Below, piece by piece: positions 1 through 8,104 of a stretch of DNA of 64,000 nt. Below the pieces are notes generated by a model. It searched no databases. It was not told the DNA's origin and worked only from the letters and a program-made list of their open reading frames with translations. Position 1 is the first letter of the stretch. Each line of letters begins with the position of its first letter. Origin of the DNA: Solwaraspora sp. WMMA2056 (GTDB lineage: Bacteria; Actinomycetota; Actinomycetes; Mycobacteriales; Micromonosporaceae). A program made the position numbers and the translations under genes. Location: NCBI RefSeq assembly GCF_030345095.1, contig NZ_CP128360.1, positions 4,464,001 through 4,528,000 on the forward strand. Reading direction: 5' to 3'.

Positions 1-3000
1 CCGCGTGACGCCGTCGACCTGGTCGGGCGCGGCACCCTGGACCGGCGGCTGTTCAACGTCACCAAGCTGATCGAATGGGGCTACCACGACGCGGCCCGTG
101 CCGACCTGCCGCTGATCCTCACCCGTTCCGACGGCGCTGCGGCACGCGGCGCGGCCCAGCCGGACGGCGTCGAGGTGCAACGGGACCTGCCGGCGATCGA
201 CGGCACCGCGGTCACCGCGGACAAGGCGACCATCGCCGACCTGTGGTCCACGGTGGCCGGCGGCGGTGCCGCCCGGGCCTCCGACGCCGGGATCGATCGG
301 ATCTGGCTGGACGGCAAGCGCGAGTTGCTGCTCGACCGCAGCGTCGCCCAGATCGGTGCGCCGGCCGCCTACGACGCCGGGTTCACCGGCGCCGGCGTCA
401 CCGTCGGCGTCATGGACAGTGGCGTCGACTCCGGGCACCCCGACCTGGCCGACGTCGTCATCGAGTCGCGCAACTTCACCGACGCGCCGGCCGACGGCGA
501 CACCGCCGGCCACGGTACGCACGTCGCGTCGATCATCGCCGGCAGCGGTGCCGCCTCCGGCGGCAAGTACCGGGGCGTCGCGCCGGGCGCGAAGATCATC
601 TCCGCGAAGGTCTGCCCCGGCTCGTTCTGCGACGACTCCGCCATGATCGACGCGATGCACTGGCTCGCCGTGGAGAAGCAGGTCCCGGTCGTCAACATCA
701 GCATCGGCGGCGGCGACGGACCGGAGATCGACCCCCTCGAGGAGGCGGTCAACACCCTCACCGCACAGACCGGCACCCTGTTCGTCATCTCCGCCGGCAA
801 CGCCGGTGCCGACCGTACCGTCGGCTCACCCGGCAGCGCCGACGCGGCCCTCACCGTCGGCGCCGTCGACCGCGACGGCTCACTCGCCTACTTCTCCAGC
901 CGTGGCCCCCGGGTCGGCGACGACGCCGTCAAACCCGACATCACCGCGCCCGGTGTCGACATCGTCGCCGCCCGCGCCGAGGGCACCACCCTCAACGTCC
1001 CGATCGACGAGCACTACGTCTCCGCGCCGGGCACCTCGATGTCCGCGCCGCACATCGCCGGCGCCGTCGCGCTGCTCGCCCAGCAACAGCCGGACTGGAC
1101 CGCCCCGCAGTTCAAGTCCACCCTGATGGGCTCCGCCGCACCGCACTCCGGAACCGGTGCGTACGGCCAAGGTGCCGGCCTGGTCGACGTGGCCCGTGCC
1201 ATCACCCAGACGGTGACCGCCGAGCCGGCCAGTGTCTCGTTCGGCCGGGCGATCTGGCCGCACCACGACGACGAGCCGATCACCCGGACCGTCACCTACC
1301 GCAACACCGGCACCGCGCCGGTCACCCTCGACCTGGCCTGGGAGATCACCGGGCCGTCCGGCGCGAGCGTCCCGACCGGCATGTTCACCACCAGCGCCGC
1401 GCAGGTGCAGGTGCCGGCCGGCGGTACGGCCAGCGTCGACGTCACCGCCGACACCCGGGTCGAGACCGCCGACGGCTTCTACAGCGGCCACCTGGTCGCC
1501 ACCGCCGGGCCGGCGCGCGTCGTCACCCCGGTCGGGGTGCACCGCGAGGTCGAGAGCTACGACCTCACCGTCGCCCACCTCGACTCGTCCGGGGAGCCGG
1601 CGACCGAGCACTTCACCGCCCTCATCGGACTGGACACCGACTACGCCGACCTCGTCTACGACCCGGACGGCACCGCGACCGTACGGGTGCCCAAGGGCCG
1701 CTACGGTCTGTTCAGCAGCATCGACGAGTTCGACGAGGACGGGGACCCCCTCGCCAGCGCGGTGCTCGTGCAACCCGAGGTGAACCTCACCGAGGAGGCC
1801 ACGGTCACCCTGGACGCGCGCCAGTCCGAGCCGGTCAGCGCAACCGTCCCGCAGGCCAACGCCCGTACCGACACCGTCGATGTCTCGGTGGCCTTCGAGG
1901 CGGACGCCGGGGCGCTGAGCGTCAGCGCGTCGTTCCCGAGCTTCGACGGGGTGTCGACCAAGAATCTCGGTACGGAGCCCGCCTCCTGGCTGAACTCGGC
2001 CATCTCCCACCACTGGTACAAACCGGACGGCGAGGGCGGCTTCGTCGACAGCCCGTACGCGTACGCCCTCGGTGAGATGTTCAGCGGCACGTTCCCGACC
2101 GGCTACCAGAAGGACTATCAGGCCGCCGAGCTGGCCCGGGTCCGCCAGGACTTCGGGGGCGTCAAGACCGGGGAGGTCACCGACCGGCTGATCTCCGCCA
2201 CGTTCGACAGCCCGTCCCTGGCGTCGTTCGGCTCGCTGACCGAGGTCGCCGTCCCGGGTGAGCGGATCGAGTGGTACAGCGCCGAGCAGGTCAGCTGGTT
2301 CTCCGACCTGTACTTCTCCAACCCGACCGAGGACGGCTGGTTGGATCTGGTGTCGTTCCTGTACGAACCGGCCCGTGCGTACACCGCAGGCGGCCGGCAC
2401 ACCGACACCTGGAACCTGCCGCCGTTCGGTCCGGCCATGCCGGCGACGACCTCGCCGTACGGCTGGGTCAGCCGGCTCGGCGACGAGATCGTCGCCGAGG
2501 TGCCCCTGTTCGGTGACGCCGCCGGACACGCCGGCATCTCGACGTCGGTGACCGAACGCACGGCCCTCTACCGCGACGGCGCGCTCGTCGACGAGTGGGA
2601 TGTCGGCGGGTTCGGCTACTTCGTCGTGCCACCCGGGCAGGCCGAGTACCGGTTGGAGACCTCCGCGACCCGCGACGTCAGCGACCTCGCCACCGAGGTG
2701 AACCTGGCCTGGACGTTCCAGTCCGGGCGGGTCAACGGTGACGATTGGCGCCAGCTGCCGGTGATGGTGGCCCGCCCCGCGCCGCCGCTCGACGAAGCGG
2801 GCAACGCCACTGCCGGTGCGCAGGTCGACATCCCGGTGACGATCCGTCGGCAGACCGGCGTCAAGGTCAACCTGGACGCGCTGTCGGTCGAGGTCTCCTA
2901 CGACGACGGCACCACCTGGCTGCCGGCGTCGGTGCGGGCCGACGGCCGCAACTGGGTGGCCACGGTGCAGCACCCCGACAGTGACGGGTACGTGTCGCTG

Positions 3001-3081
3001 CGGATCGGTGCCGAGGACCGCCAGGGCAGCACGTTCACCCAGACGGTGATCCACGCCTACCGGCTGGCCGCCGCCGACTGA
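1..3081 (+). CDS. S8 family serine peptidase (subtilase), 5' end outside the window
   Basis: Secreted subtilisin-like endopeptidase. The reading frame is open from base 1, so the start and signal peptide lie to the left. The catalytic triad is readable: Asp in VMDSGVD (codon at 415), His in GHGTHVA (codon at 511) and Ser in GTSMSAPH (codon at 1036), with the oxyanion Asn in SAGNAGA near 800. After the catalytic domain (to about 1200) come roughly 620 residues of beta-rich sequence, beginning with an Fn3/CARDB-like segment, as in large actinobacterial subtilases. A strong hairpin follows the stop. The family call is firm; substrate is unknown. Confidence 0.95.
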   Translation, partial: PRDAVDLVGRGTLDRRLFNVTKLIEWGYHDAARADLPLILTRSDGAAARGAAQPDGVEVQRDLPAIDGTAVTADKATIADLWSTVAGGGAARASDAGIDRIWLDGKRELLLDRSVAQIGAPAAYDAGFTGAGVTVGVMDSGVDSGHPDLADVVIESRNFTDAPADGDTAGHGTHVASIIAGSGAASGGKYRGVAPGAKIISAKVCPGSFCDDSAMIDAMHWLAVEKQVPVVNISIGGGDGPEIDPLEEAVNTLTAQTGTLFVISAGNAGADRTVGSPGSADAALTVGAVDRDGSLAYFSSRGPRVGDDAVKPDITAPGVDIVAARAEGTTLNVPIDEHYVSAPGTSMSAPHIAGAVALLAQQQPDWTAPQFKSTLMGSAAPHSGTGAYGQGAGLVDVARAITQTVTAEPASVSFGRAIWPHHDDEPITRTVTYRNTGTAPVTLDLAWEITGPSGASVPTGMFTTSAAQVQVPAGGTASVDVTADTRVETADGFYSGHLVATAGPARVVTPVGVHREVESYDLTVAHLDSSGEPATEHFTALIGLDTDYADLVYDPDGTATVRVPKGRYGLFSSIDEFDEDGDPLASAVLVQPEVNLTEEATVTLDARQSEPVSATVPQANARTDTVDVSVAFEADAGALSVSASFPSFDGVSTKNLGTEPASWLNSAISHHWYKPDGEGGFVDSPYAYALGEMFSGTFPTGYQKDYQAAELARVRQDFGGVKTGEVTDRLISATFDSPSLASFGSLTEVAVPGERIEWYSAEQVSWFSDLYFSNPTEDGWLDLVSFLYEPARAYTAGGRHTDTWNLPPFGPAMPATTSPYGWVSRLGDEIVAEVPLFGDAAGHAGISTSVTERTALYRDGALVDEWDVGGFGYFVVPPGQAEYRLETSATRDVSDLATEVNLAWTFQSGRVNGDDWRQLPVMVARPAPPLDEAGNATAGAQVDIPVTIRRQTGVKVNLDALSVEVSYDDGTTWLPASVRADGRNWVATVQHPDSDGYVSLRIGAEDRQGSTFTQTVIHAYRLAAAD

Positions 3082-3094
3082 CGTTTACCGTCCC

Positions 3095-3143
3095 GGGCCC
3101 CGGTGGCCGTGACCCGTAACCCGGGCCACGGCCACCGGGGCCC
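3095..3143 (+). terminator. Intrinsic terminator-like hairpin after the subtilase
   Basis: Perfect 17-bp inverted repeat, arms 3095-3111 and 3127-3143, with a 15-nt loop, 13 bases after the subtilase stop. There is no U tract, which is usual in high-GC actinobacteria. Confidence 0.75.
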
Positions 3144-3261
3144 ACGTCGTTTCGGCCGGAGGGGGAGACCGGGCAACCGGTCGATCCGGGGAGTCGCCGT
3201 TCGTCGTTGTTCCGGGCGGCGGTACGCCGTACCGCACCTGGCACGCGACGGAGGAGTTCGG

Positions 3262-3615
3262 ATGAGGTACATGTTCCTGATCTACGGTGACCCGGCCAGT
3301 GACCCGACCGACGAGGCGCAGATCAAGGCGGAGATCGACGAGTACTGGGCGTACGACCGGGCGCTCACCGCCGCCGGCGCGTTCATCTCCGGCGAGGCTC
3401 TGCAAGGGGTGCAGACCGCGACGACGGTACGGCTGCGTGGCGGCGATCAGCTGGTGACCGACGGTCCGTTCGCCGAGACCCGGGAGATCCTGGGCGGCTA
3501 CTACCTGGTCGACCTGCCGGACCTGGACACCGCGGTCAGCTGGGCGACCCGCTGCCCGGGTGCCCGGCGCGGCACCATCGAGATCCGTCCGATCATGGAG
3601 TACGACGAACCATGA
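3262..3615 (+). CDS. YCII/DGPF-domain protein
   Basis: 117-aa soluble protein of the YCII-related (DGPF) family. It opens with MRYMFLIYGDP and carries the diagnostic VTDGPFAET motif about two-thirds of the way along, followed by the conserved EILGGYYLVD strand. ATG 3262 is chosen because GAGGAG lies at 3251-3256; the frame continues upstream but without family similarity. In actinobacteria such proteins often sit beside ECF sigma factors, but none is adjacent here. Biochemical role unknown. Confidence 0.9.
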   Translation: MRYMFLIYGDPASDPTDEAQIKAEIDEYWAYDRALTAAGAFISGEALQGVQTATTVRLRGGDQLVTDGPFAETREILGGYYLVDLPDLDTAVSWATRCPGARRGTIEIRPIMEYDEP

Positions 3616-3632
3616 ATAACACCTCTGTTCGG

Positions 3633-5081
3633 TCAGACCGTGCCGAAGTAGGACTTCAGCGCGGGCACCCGGCGGATGAGGAACTGGTCCAGCGCCAGGA
3701 TGACCAGCAGCGAAAGACCGAACAAGGGCAGGAAGACTCCGAGTACGGCCATCGCGGCGAGCAGCGTCCAGTTGCCCCAGACCGGGAGCTTCGCCCGTGG
3801 CGCGGCGAGGCCGGCGGCGGTGCCCCGGCGCGTCCACCACATCATCGGACCGGTGACGCACAGGAAGATCACCGCGAGGCAGAAGAGCGTGGACATGATC
3901 GTGTTGACGGTGCCGAGGCGGCGGCCTTCGTGCAGGGCGATCCCGTGGGAGACGACCTTTGCCATCGCGCTGTAGTCGTGGTAGCCGTACTGACCGACCA
4001 CCTCGCCGCTGTACTGGTCGACGTGGATGGTCATTTCCTGGCTGACGTCGGATTCGGCGGGGTTGCCGACGTCGTACCACTGGCTGCTCATCACGCTGAA
4101 CACGCCGGTCTCGCCCTCGGGGTAGAGCACGAGGTACGGCCCGGGGGCACCCAGCGTCTGCGCCGCGTCGACCGCCCGGTCGATCGAGATCGGGGTGCCG
4201 CCGCCGGTGCTGCTGCCCGTCGGGGCGTTGCCGGAGGCCCACCCGGCAGGGGCCGACTGGCCGTCGGAGTCCTCGATCTGCTGCCGGATGGTGGACTCGG
4301 CACCAGGGTCCGCGCCCCAGAGCCCGGAGCCACCGCTGACCGCGAGCTGCTGCGCCTGGGCACCCCACACGCCGGTCCACGGCAGGCCGGAGACGACCAG
4401 TAGCAGGATGCCGAGGCCGACGGGGAGCCCGACGAGGGCGTGGTAGCTGCGCAGCCGAGCGCCGCGCTTGCCTTTGGCCTGTGCGCCGCCGCGCGCTCGG
4501 CGACCGAGGAAGAAGATGATGAACCCGGTGATCGTCAGCACGATGGCCCAGGAGGCACCGAGTTCGACGACGCGGTCGCCGAAGCCACCGTCGCCGATGA
4601 GCAGGTCGCCGTGGACGCGTTCGGCCCAGGTGGAGATGAGCTGGTCCTGGCTGAGCTCGCCGGTGACGGTGGCGGTGTAGGGGTCGACGTAGATGTTGGT
4701 GCTGCTGCCGTCGTCGAGCCCGGCGACGAACAGGGTCGCCCGGTCGCCGGTGCCGTCCTGCACGGACAGGATGGGGCGGTCCGGGAATTCCGCGCGGACG
4801 GCTGCCTCCTGGGCCGACAGCGCCGTTCGTTCGGCGCCGTCAGCCACCGGCACCTGTAGCACCCCGGGGTGGGCGAGGGAGTCCACCTCTGCCCGGAACA
4901 TGTAGGTCATGCCGCTGACGGCGAGGCAGAAGAGTACGGGTATGACGAGTACCGAACCGTAGAAGTGCCAACGCCAGAACGCGGCGAACCAGTTGGTCTT
5001 GCGCGGCCGGGCCGGGGACGGGGGTGCCTCCCCGGGCGGGGTATCCCCGGAGGGCGGTGTCTCGGCTTCTACGGTGGTCAT
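3633..5081 (-). CDS. PepSY-associated transmembrane protein
   Basis: 482-aa integral membrane protein with the PepSY-TM layout: a proline-rich cytoplasmic N-terminus, a first membrane helix near residues 38-60, an extracytoplasmic PepSY-like region, paired helices around 170-235, a second PepSY-like stretch (HVDQYSGEVVGQYGYHDY) and C-terminal helices. The conserved ISTWAERVHGDLLIGD and VSHGIALHEGRRLG segments contain membrane-proximal histidines typical of the family. Relatives are linked to metal or reductase functions, but no substrate can be assigned. It is convergent with the DGPF gene and divergent from the DUF5134 gene with a 48-bp spacer. Confidence 0.88.
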   Translation of the reverse strand: MTTVEAETPPSGDTPPGEAPPSPARPRKTNWFAAFWRWHFYGSVLVIPVLFCLAVSGMTYMFRAEVDSLAHPGVLQVPVADGAERTALSAQEAAVRAEFPDRPILSVQDGTGDRATLFVAGLDDGSSTNIYVDPYTATVTGELSQDQLISTWAERVHGDLLIGDGGFGDRVVELGASWAIVLTITGFIIFFLGRRARGGAQAKGKRGARLRSYHALVGLPVGLGILLLVVSGLPWTGVWGAQAQQLAVSGGSGLWGADPGAESTIRQQIEDSDGQSAPAGWASGNAPTGSSTGGGTPISIDRAVDAAQTLGAPGPYLVLYPEGETGVFSVMSSQWYDVGNPAESDVSQEMTIHVDQYSGEVVGQYGYHDYSAMAKVVSHGIALHEGRRLGTVNTIMSTLFCLAVIFLCVTGPMMWWTRRGTAAGLAAPRAKLPVWGNWTLLAAMAVLGVFLPLFGLSLLVILALDQFLIRRVPALKSYFGTV

Positions 5082-5129
5082 CGCGGTGGGCCCTTTCCCT
5101 GATCGTCCCGTTGTTCGGCGGCTTGGCCT

Positions 5130-5747
5130 GTGGTACTAGCTAGAGTCGTGCTGGAGACGCCCTGGGTTCCCGTCCTGACGATCGTTTTTCTGCTGACCGG
5201 GCTCGTCTGCGTCGGTGACCTGGTGATTCGTCGCCGTGGCGTGTCGCGTGACCAGGCGTTCTCTGACGCGGAGCTGATCGATATCAATCACTGCGTGATG
5301 AGCGCCGCGATGATCCTGATGGCCTGGCTGATGGTGGATGGCGTGGTCGCCTGGGCGCAGGTCGCGATCTTCGGCATCCTGGTGCTCGCGTTGCTGCCCG
5401 GGTACGGGCGGGCGCGTGGCAGATCGGAGCGCGTCGACGTGCTGGGCCACGTCACGCAGAACCTGGCGATGATCTGGATGCTCGCGGCGATGCCGACCCT
5501 GATGTCGGAGATGGGGATCGGCGGTGGCTCCGGGCACGTGCACGGGGTAGCCGCGGCCGGGGCGACGCCCACGCCGACTCCGGCGTGGGCGGACCTGACA
5601 AACGTCGTCTTCGTGGTCCTGAGCGCGGCCGGCGCGCTGTGGTGGCTGTACCGTGCCGCGACGACGTCCAACCATCGGCTGCATCTGCTGAGCTACGGCG
5701 TCATGAGCGCCGGCATGGCGACGATGCTGCTGCTGATGAACGTGTGA
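5130..5747 (+). CDS. DUF5134 domain membrane protein
   Basis: About 205 aa with five or six hydrophobic helices. It matches the actinobacterial DUF5134 pattern: a DxNHCVMSAAMILMAW helix early, a central helix followed by a Gly/His/Pro-rich loop (GHVHG), and a final HLLSYGVMSAGMATMLLLM helix. Conserved Met and His residues in the helices recall metal-associated membrane proteins, but function is unknown. The start is uncertain: GTG 5130 gives the longest form, GTG 5148 is an alternative. The divergent PepSY neighbour suggests a shared promoter region. Confidence 0.8.
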   Translation: MVLARVVLETPWVPVLTIVFLLTGLVCVGDLVIRRRGVSRDQAFSDAELIDINHCVMSAAMILMAWLMVDGVVAWAQVAIFGILVLALLPGYGRARGRSERVDVLGHVTQNLAMIWMLAAMPTLMSEMGIGGGSGHVHGVAAAGATPTPTPAWADLTNVVFVVLSAAGALWWLYRAATTSNHRLHLLSYGVMSAGMATMLLLMNV

Positions 5748-5769
5748 GATTGGCCGGCGGTACGGCGTC

Positions 5770-5810
5770 AGCCCCCTGTCAGGCCCGCGTCGTGGGCCGG
5801 ACAGGGGGCT
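5770..5810. terminator. Bidirectional terminator-like hairpin
   Basis: Perfect 11-bp arms 5770-5780 and 5800-5810 lie between the converging DUF5134 gene and the DUF397 gene, so the hairpin could serve both. Confidence 0.7.
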
Positions 5811-5858
5811 ACGGTGGCGCCGGTGGCCGGGCCGGTCAGTTGCCGGCCGGCCGGTGGT

Positions 5859-6044
5859 TCAGCGGTTGACGGTGATCTCGGCGAGGAACGACCGCCAGGC
5901 AGCCGGGGCGAAGGCGAGGGTGCCGCCGTCGCGGTCCTTGGTGTCCCGTACGTACACCCGACCGGGCAGGTTCTCGGCCACCTCGACACATCCGTTGGTG
6001 TCGCTGCGGCTCGACTTGTGCCATAGTGCACCGTTCATGTCCAT
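5859..6044 (-). CDS. DUF397 domain protein
   Basis: 61-aa protein of the DUF397 family, showing the usual ALWHKSSRSD N-terminus, a central CVEVAEN, the VRDTKDRDG motif and an AAWRSFLAEI end. DUF397 proteins are small actinomycete partners of XRE-DUF5753 regulators. Two in-frame ATGs exist: 6044, used here, and 6038, which overlaps the upstream stop as ATGA. Translational coupling to the regulator is likely. Confidence 0.93.
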   Translation of the reverse strand: MDMNGALWHKSSRSDTNGCVEVAENLPGRVYVRDTKDRDGGTLAFAPAAWRSFLAEITVNR

Positions 6045-6817
6045 TTCTCGGCCATCCTCTTGATCAGGTCTAGGCTCTGCTGGTACGGCAGGGCATGTCC
6101 TCGGGTCGACTCCCACGCGTCCTCCAGCTTGGCCGTGTCATACGGGGCCTCGATGATCCGACCGCGTAGGTAGCCGTCCAGGAACCCAACAGTACGCCCC
6201 TCGACAGTCGCGAGCACCAGGCCGCCATGAAGCCCGGCGTAGAGGCCAGTGCCGAGCGGGATCACATGTACCTGGACATTGGGCAGCTCGCATGCGGACA
6301 CCAGCGCGTCGACCTGTTCCCGCATCACCTCTCGGCTGACAACTTCACGATGGAAGACCAGCTCGTCAACCACCGCGACAAGCCGGATCGGGCTGTCCTT
6401 GGTCAAGATCGACTGTCTGGCAATTCTTGCCTGGACCAGAGCGTCAAGATCGGATGCGGGTTCGTCAAAGATCCGCAGCACCTCCCGGGCATACGCCTCG
6501 GTCTGCAACAGTCCGGGCACGACGAACGGGTGGAAGACGCGAAGTAGGGTCGCTCGCGCCTCGTAATCGACGAATGGCTTCAACCACACGGGAGCGTGTT
6601 CGCCGATGACGAACTCGCGGTAGAACTTCATGAAGGCGGTGCCGAACACCTTGTCGACCATGCCCAGGTAGTTGGGCAGGGCGGGGCGTTCGCCGCGCTC
6701 GATGGAGCCGACGTGCTTCGCGGAGAAGTGGACGCGCTCGCCCCACGACTCCTGGGTGAGACCCATCGACTCGCGTACTCGCCGTAGCTCCGATATCAGA
6801 TACTCGCTGCCGCTCAC
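6035..6817 (-). CDS. XRE-family regulator with DUF5753 domain
   Basis: About 260 aa: an N-terminal helix-turn-helix (LTQESWGERVHFSAKHVGSIERGER) followed by the DUF5753 domain (HPFVVPGLLQTEAYAREVL through VQVHVIPLGTGLYAGLHGG). These proteins pair with DUF397 partners and act in actinomycete developmental or antibiotic regulation, WhiJ-like systems being the studied example. The frame opens further upstream to a TTG at 6901, but the extra residues are encoded by the CCCTC-repeat DNA, so GTG 6817 just before SGSEYL is preferred. The target is inferred to be its own promoter. Confidence 0.9.
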   Translation of the reverse strand: MSGSEYLISELRRVRESMGLTQESWGERVHFSAKHVGSIERGERPALPNYLGMVDKVFGTAFMKFYREFVIGEHAPVWLKPFVDYEARATLLRVFHPFVVPGLLQTEAYAREVLRIFDEPASDLDALVQARIARQSILTKDSPIRLVAVVDELVFHREVVSREVMREQVDALVSACELPNVQVHVIPLGTGLYAGLHGGLVLATVEGRTVGFLDGYLRGRIIEAPYDTAKLEDAWESTRGHALPYQQSLDLIKRMAEKWT

Positions 6818-6821
6818 AAGC

Positions 6822-7049
6822 CCCTCGCATCCCTCGGATTCCCTCGTGCACACGCGGTGGAGACATCGCCGAGAGGCGTCCCCGTTGCGTGATTTCGCCA
6901 ATCATCTTCCTCGACGAGCGCTGAGGCGTCCAGCATGGATTTCGGTCCTGTGGACAACTGCAAGATCAGGTTGAGTAATTGATCTTCGGGCTTCTATCAG
7001 ATGGACTCTTGACGTTGCAAGGCTTTCGCATCCCTCAGTTTCCCTCGTG
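6822..7049. promoter_or_regulatory. Two copies of an iterated CCCTC operator-like element
   Basis: The roughly 350-bp gap between the DUF5753 regulator and the next gene holds two near-identical 22-bp elements, about 6828-6849 and 7028-7049, reading gcatccctcRGWTTccctcgtg and 200 bp apart. Each contains CCCTC units spaced 9-10 bp, so they face the same side of the helix; the first has a third unit just before it. Read on the minus strand they are GAGGG repeats immediately upstream of the regulator's GTG. They are likely autoregulatory sites. I see no gene in this gap. Confidence 0.5.
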
Positions 7050-7171
7050 CTGGTCGAGGTTCGCGTCATGGGACTCCCGGCGTGCACGGGGTCACCGGTC
7101 GGGTTCCGCCAACCGTGACACCGAGTCCAGGGTGGATGTCACGACTCATTGGCTATCCAAGGAGGATCTTG

Positions 7172-7633
7172 GTGGTGCACAGGAACGACGGGATCGGCGG
7201 GACGCCCCGGCTGGCCCGCTACACGTCGATCGGGACGCCACGGCGTACCGATGCGACCCCGAATCGGCCGCCGCTGCCGCGACGGACGCCGGGGGAGACG
7301 GACATCGGCCGCGACCCGCGGTTCCGGCTGACCGCCGCCCGCGCGGTCGACCCCGCTCTGACCGGCGCGGTCGACGCCGCGCTCGACCCCGGCGACACCG
7401 TGGTGGCGCAGGCGGTGCACCGGGCGCGGATCGACATCGCCGAACACCTGCCGTCGGCGCGGCTCGGCGAATGCCGCACCTGTGACGTCGCCGCGCCGTG
7501 CCGGCCGTTCCTGCGGTCGCTGGTCATCCTCGACCGCTGGGATCCGGGTAAGGCCCGGCGGGTGCGGGCGGTGCTGCAGCTTTCCGGGCTGATGCCGGAC
7601 GGCTACCCGCACGGGGAGGACGACGATGTCTGA
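7172..7633 (+). CDS. Hypothetical protein with CxxC motif
   Basis: About 153 aa, not recognised. GTG 7172 is chosen because AAGGAGG lies 7 bases upstream (7159-7165). The N-terminal third is basic and Pro/Arg-rich. The C-terminal half is predicted helical and carries CRTCDVAAPC, a possible metal or redox motif, followed by FLRSLVILDRW. It overlaps the next gene by 8 bp, so the two are co-translated. The short conserved-looking pair may be a lineage-specific module; no function is proposed. Confidence 0.7.
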   Translation: MVHRNDGIGGTPRLARYTSIGTPRRTDATPNRPPLPRRTPGETDIGRDPRFRLTAARAVDPALTGAVDAALDPGDTVVAQAVHRARIDIAEHLPSARLGECRTCDVAAPCRPFLRSLVILDRWDPGKARRVRAVLQLSGLMPDGYPHGEDDDV

Positions 7634-7895
7634 CGAGCCGCTGCGGATCGGCGAGACGCTGCACCTGGGCAAGGCCGACTGGGTGTACGGCGACTGTTCG
7701 ATGCGGGTACGGGTCTCCGACATCCGCTACGGCCACGACAGCGACGAGTCGCCGGTGATCGGCGTCATCGCCACGATCGTCGGCGGTGGACGCGACGGCC
7801 GGATGGTGGCGATCGCGATCTACAAACAGGCGCTGACCCGGCCCGGAGTGCGGGAATCAGCGCGTGCCGTCAACGGGACCGACCCGTACCAGTGA
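7626..7895 (+). CDS. Small hypothetical protein
   Basis: 89 aa, ATG start overlapping the upstream gene by 8 bp. It reads as a compact beta-rich domain: RIGETLHLGKADWVYGDCSM, then RVRVSDIRYGH, then an IGVIATIVGGG strand and the basic end YKQALTRPGVRES. No signal peptide or membrane segment is visible. I do not recognise the family. Its coupling to the CxxC protein suggests that the two act together. Confidence 0.7.
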   Translation: MSDEPLRIGETLHLGKADWVYGDCSMRVRVSDIRYGHDSDESPVIGVIATIVGGGRDGRMVAIAIYKQALTRPGVRESARAVNGTDPYQ

Positions 7896-7925
7896 TAGAA
7901 GTCGGCTGCGGCCGGCGCGGCGCTG

Positions 7926-7970
7926 ACACCCGTCGTCGGTGCCTGCCGTGCCGGCCGCGTCGGCGGGTGT
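7926..7970 (+). terminator. Hairpin after the small hypothetical gene
   Basis: Arms of 10 bases (7926-7935 and 7961-7970, one mismatch) form a stem downstream of the gene ending at 7895 and upstream of the helicase operon, separating the two transcripts. Confidence 0.45.
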
Positions 7971-8104
7971 GATGGGATTGTCAGCCCGACGGCGCTGACC
8001 GAACGGACACGGTCAGGTTCCGGAGGGACCTGTTTCCTTGAGTTGCTGCCGATACATCTGCATAGTCGCGATACGGCCCAGATCGCCTATTCGTCAGGGG
8101 GACC

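Noticed and set aside
880-3054. Long minus-strand open frame opposite the subtilase
   Set aside because: Arg/Gly/Val-rich shadow typical of antisense frames in very GC-rich genes; no motifs, while the plus frame has a full catalytic triad.
6902-7087. Short minus-strand ORF upstream of the XRE-DUF5753 gene
   Set aside because: Its resemblance to the regulator's apparent N-terminal extension comes only from the CCCTC repeat DNA read in the same frame.
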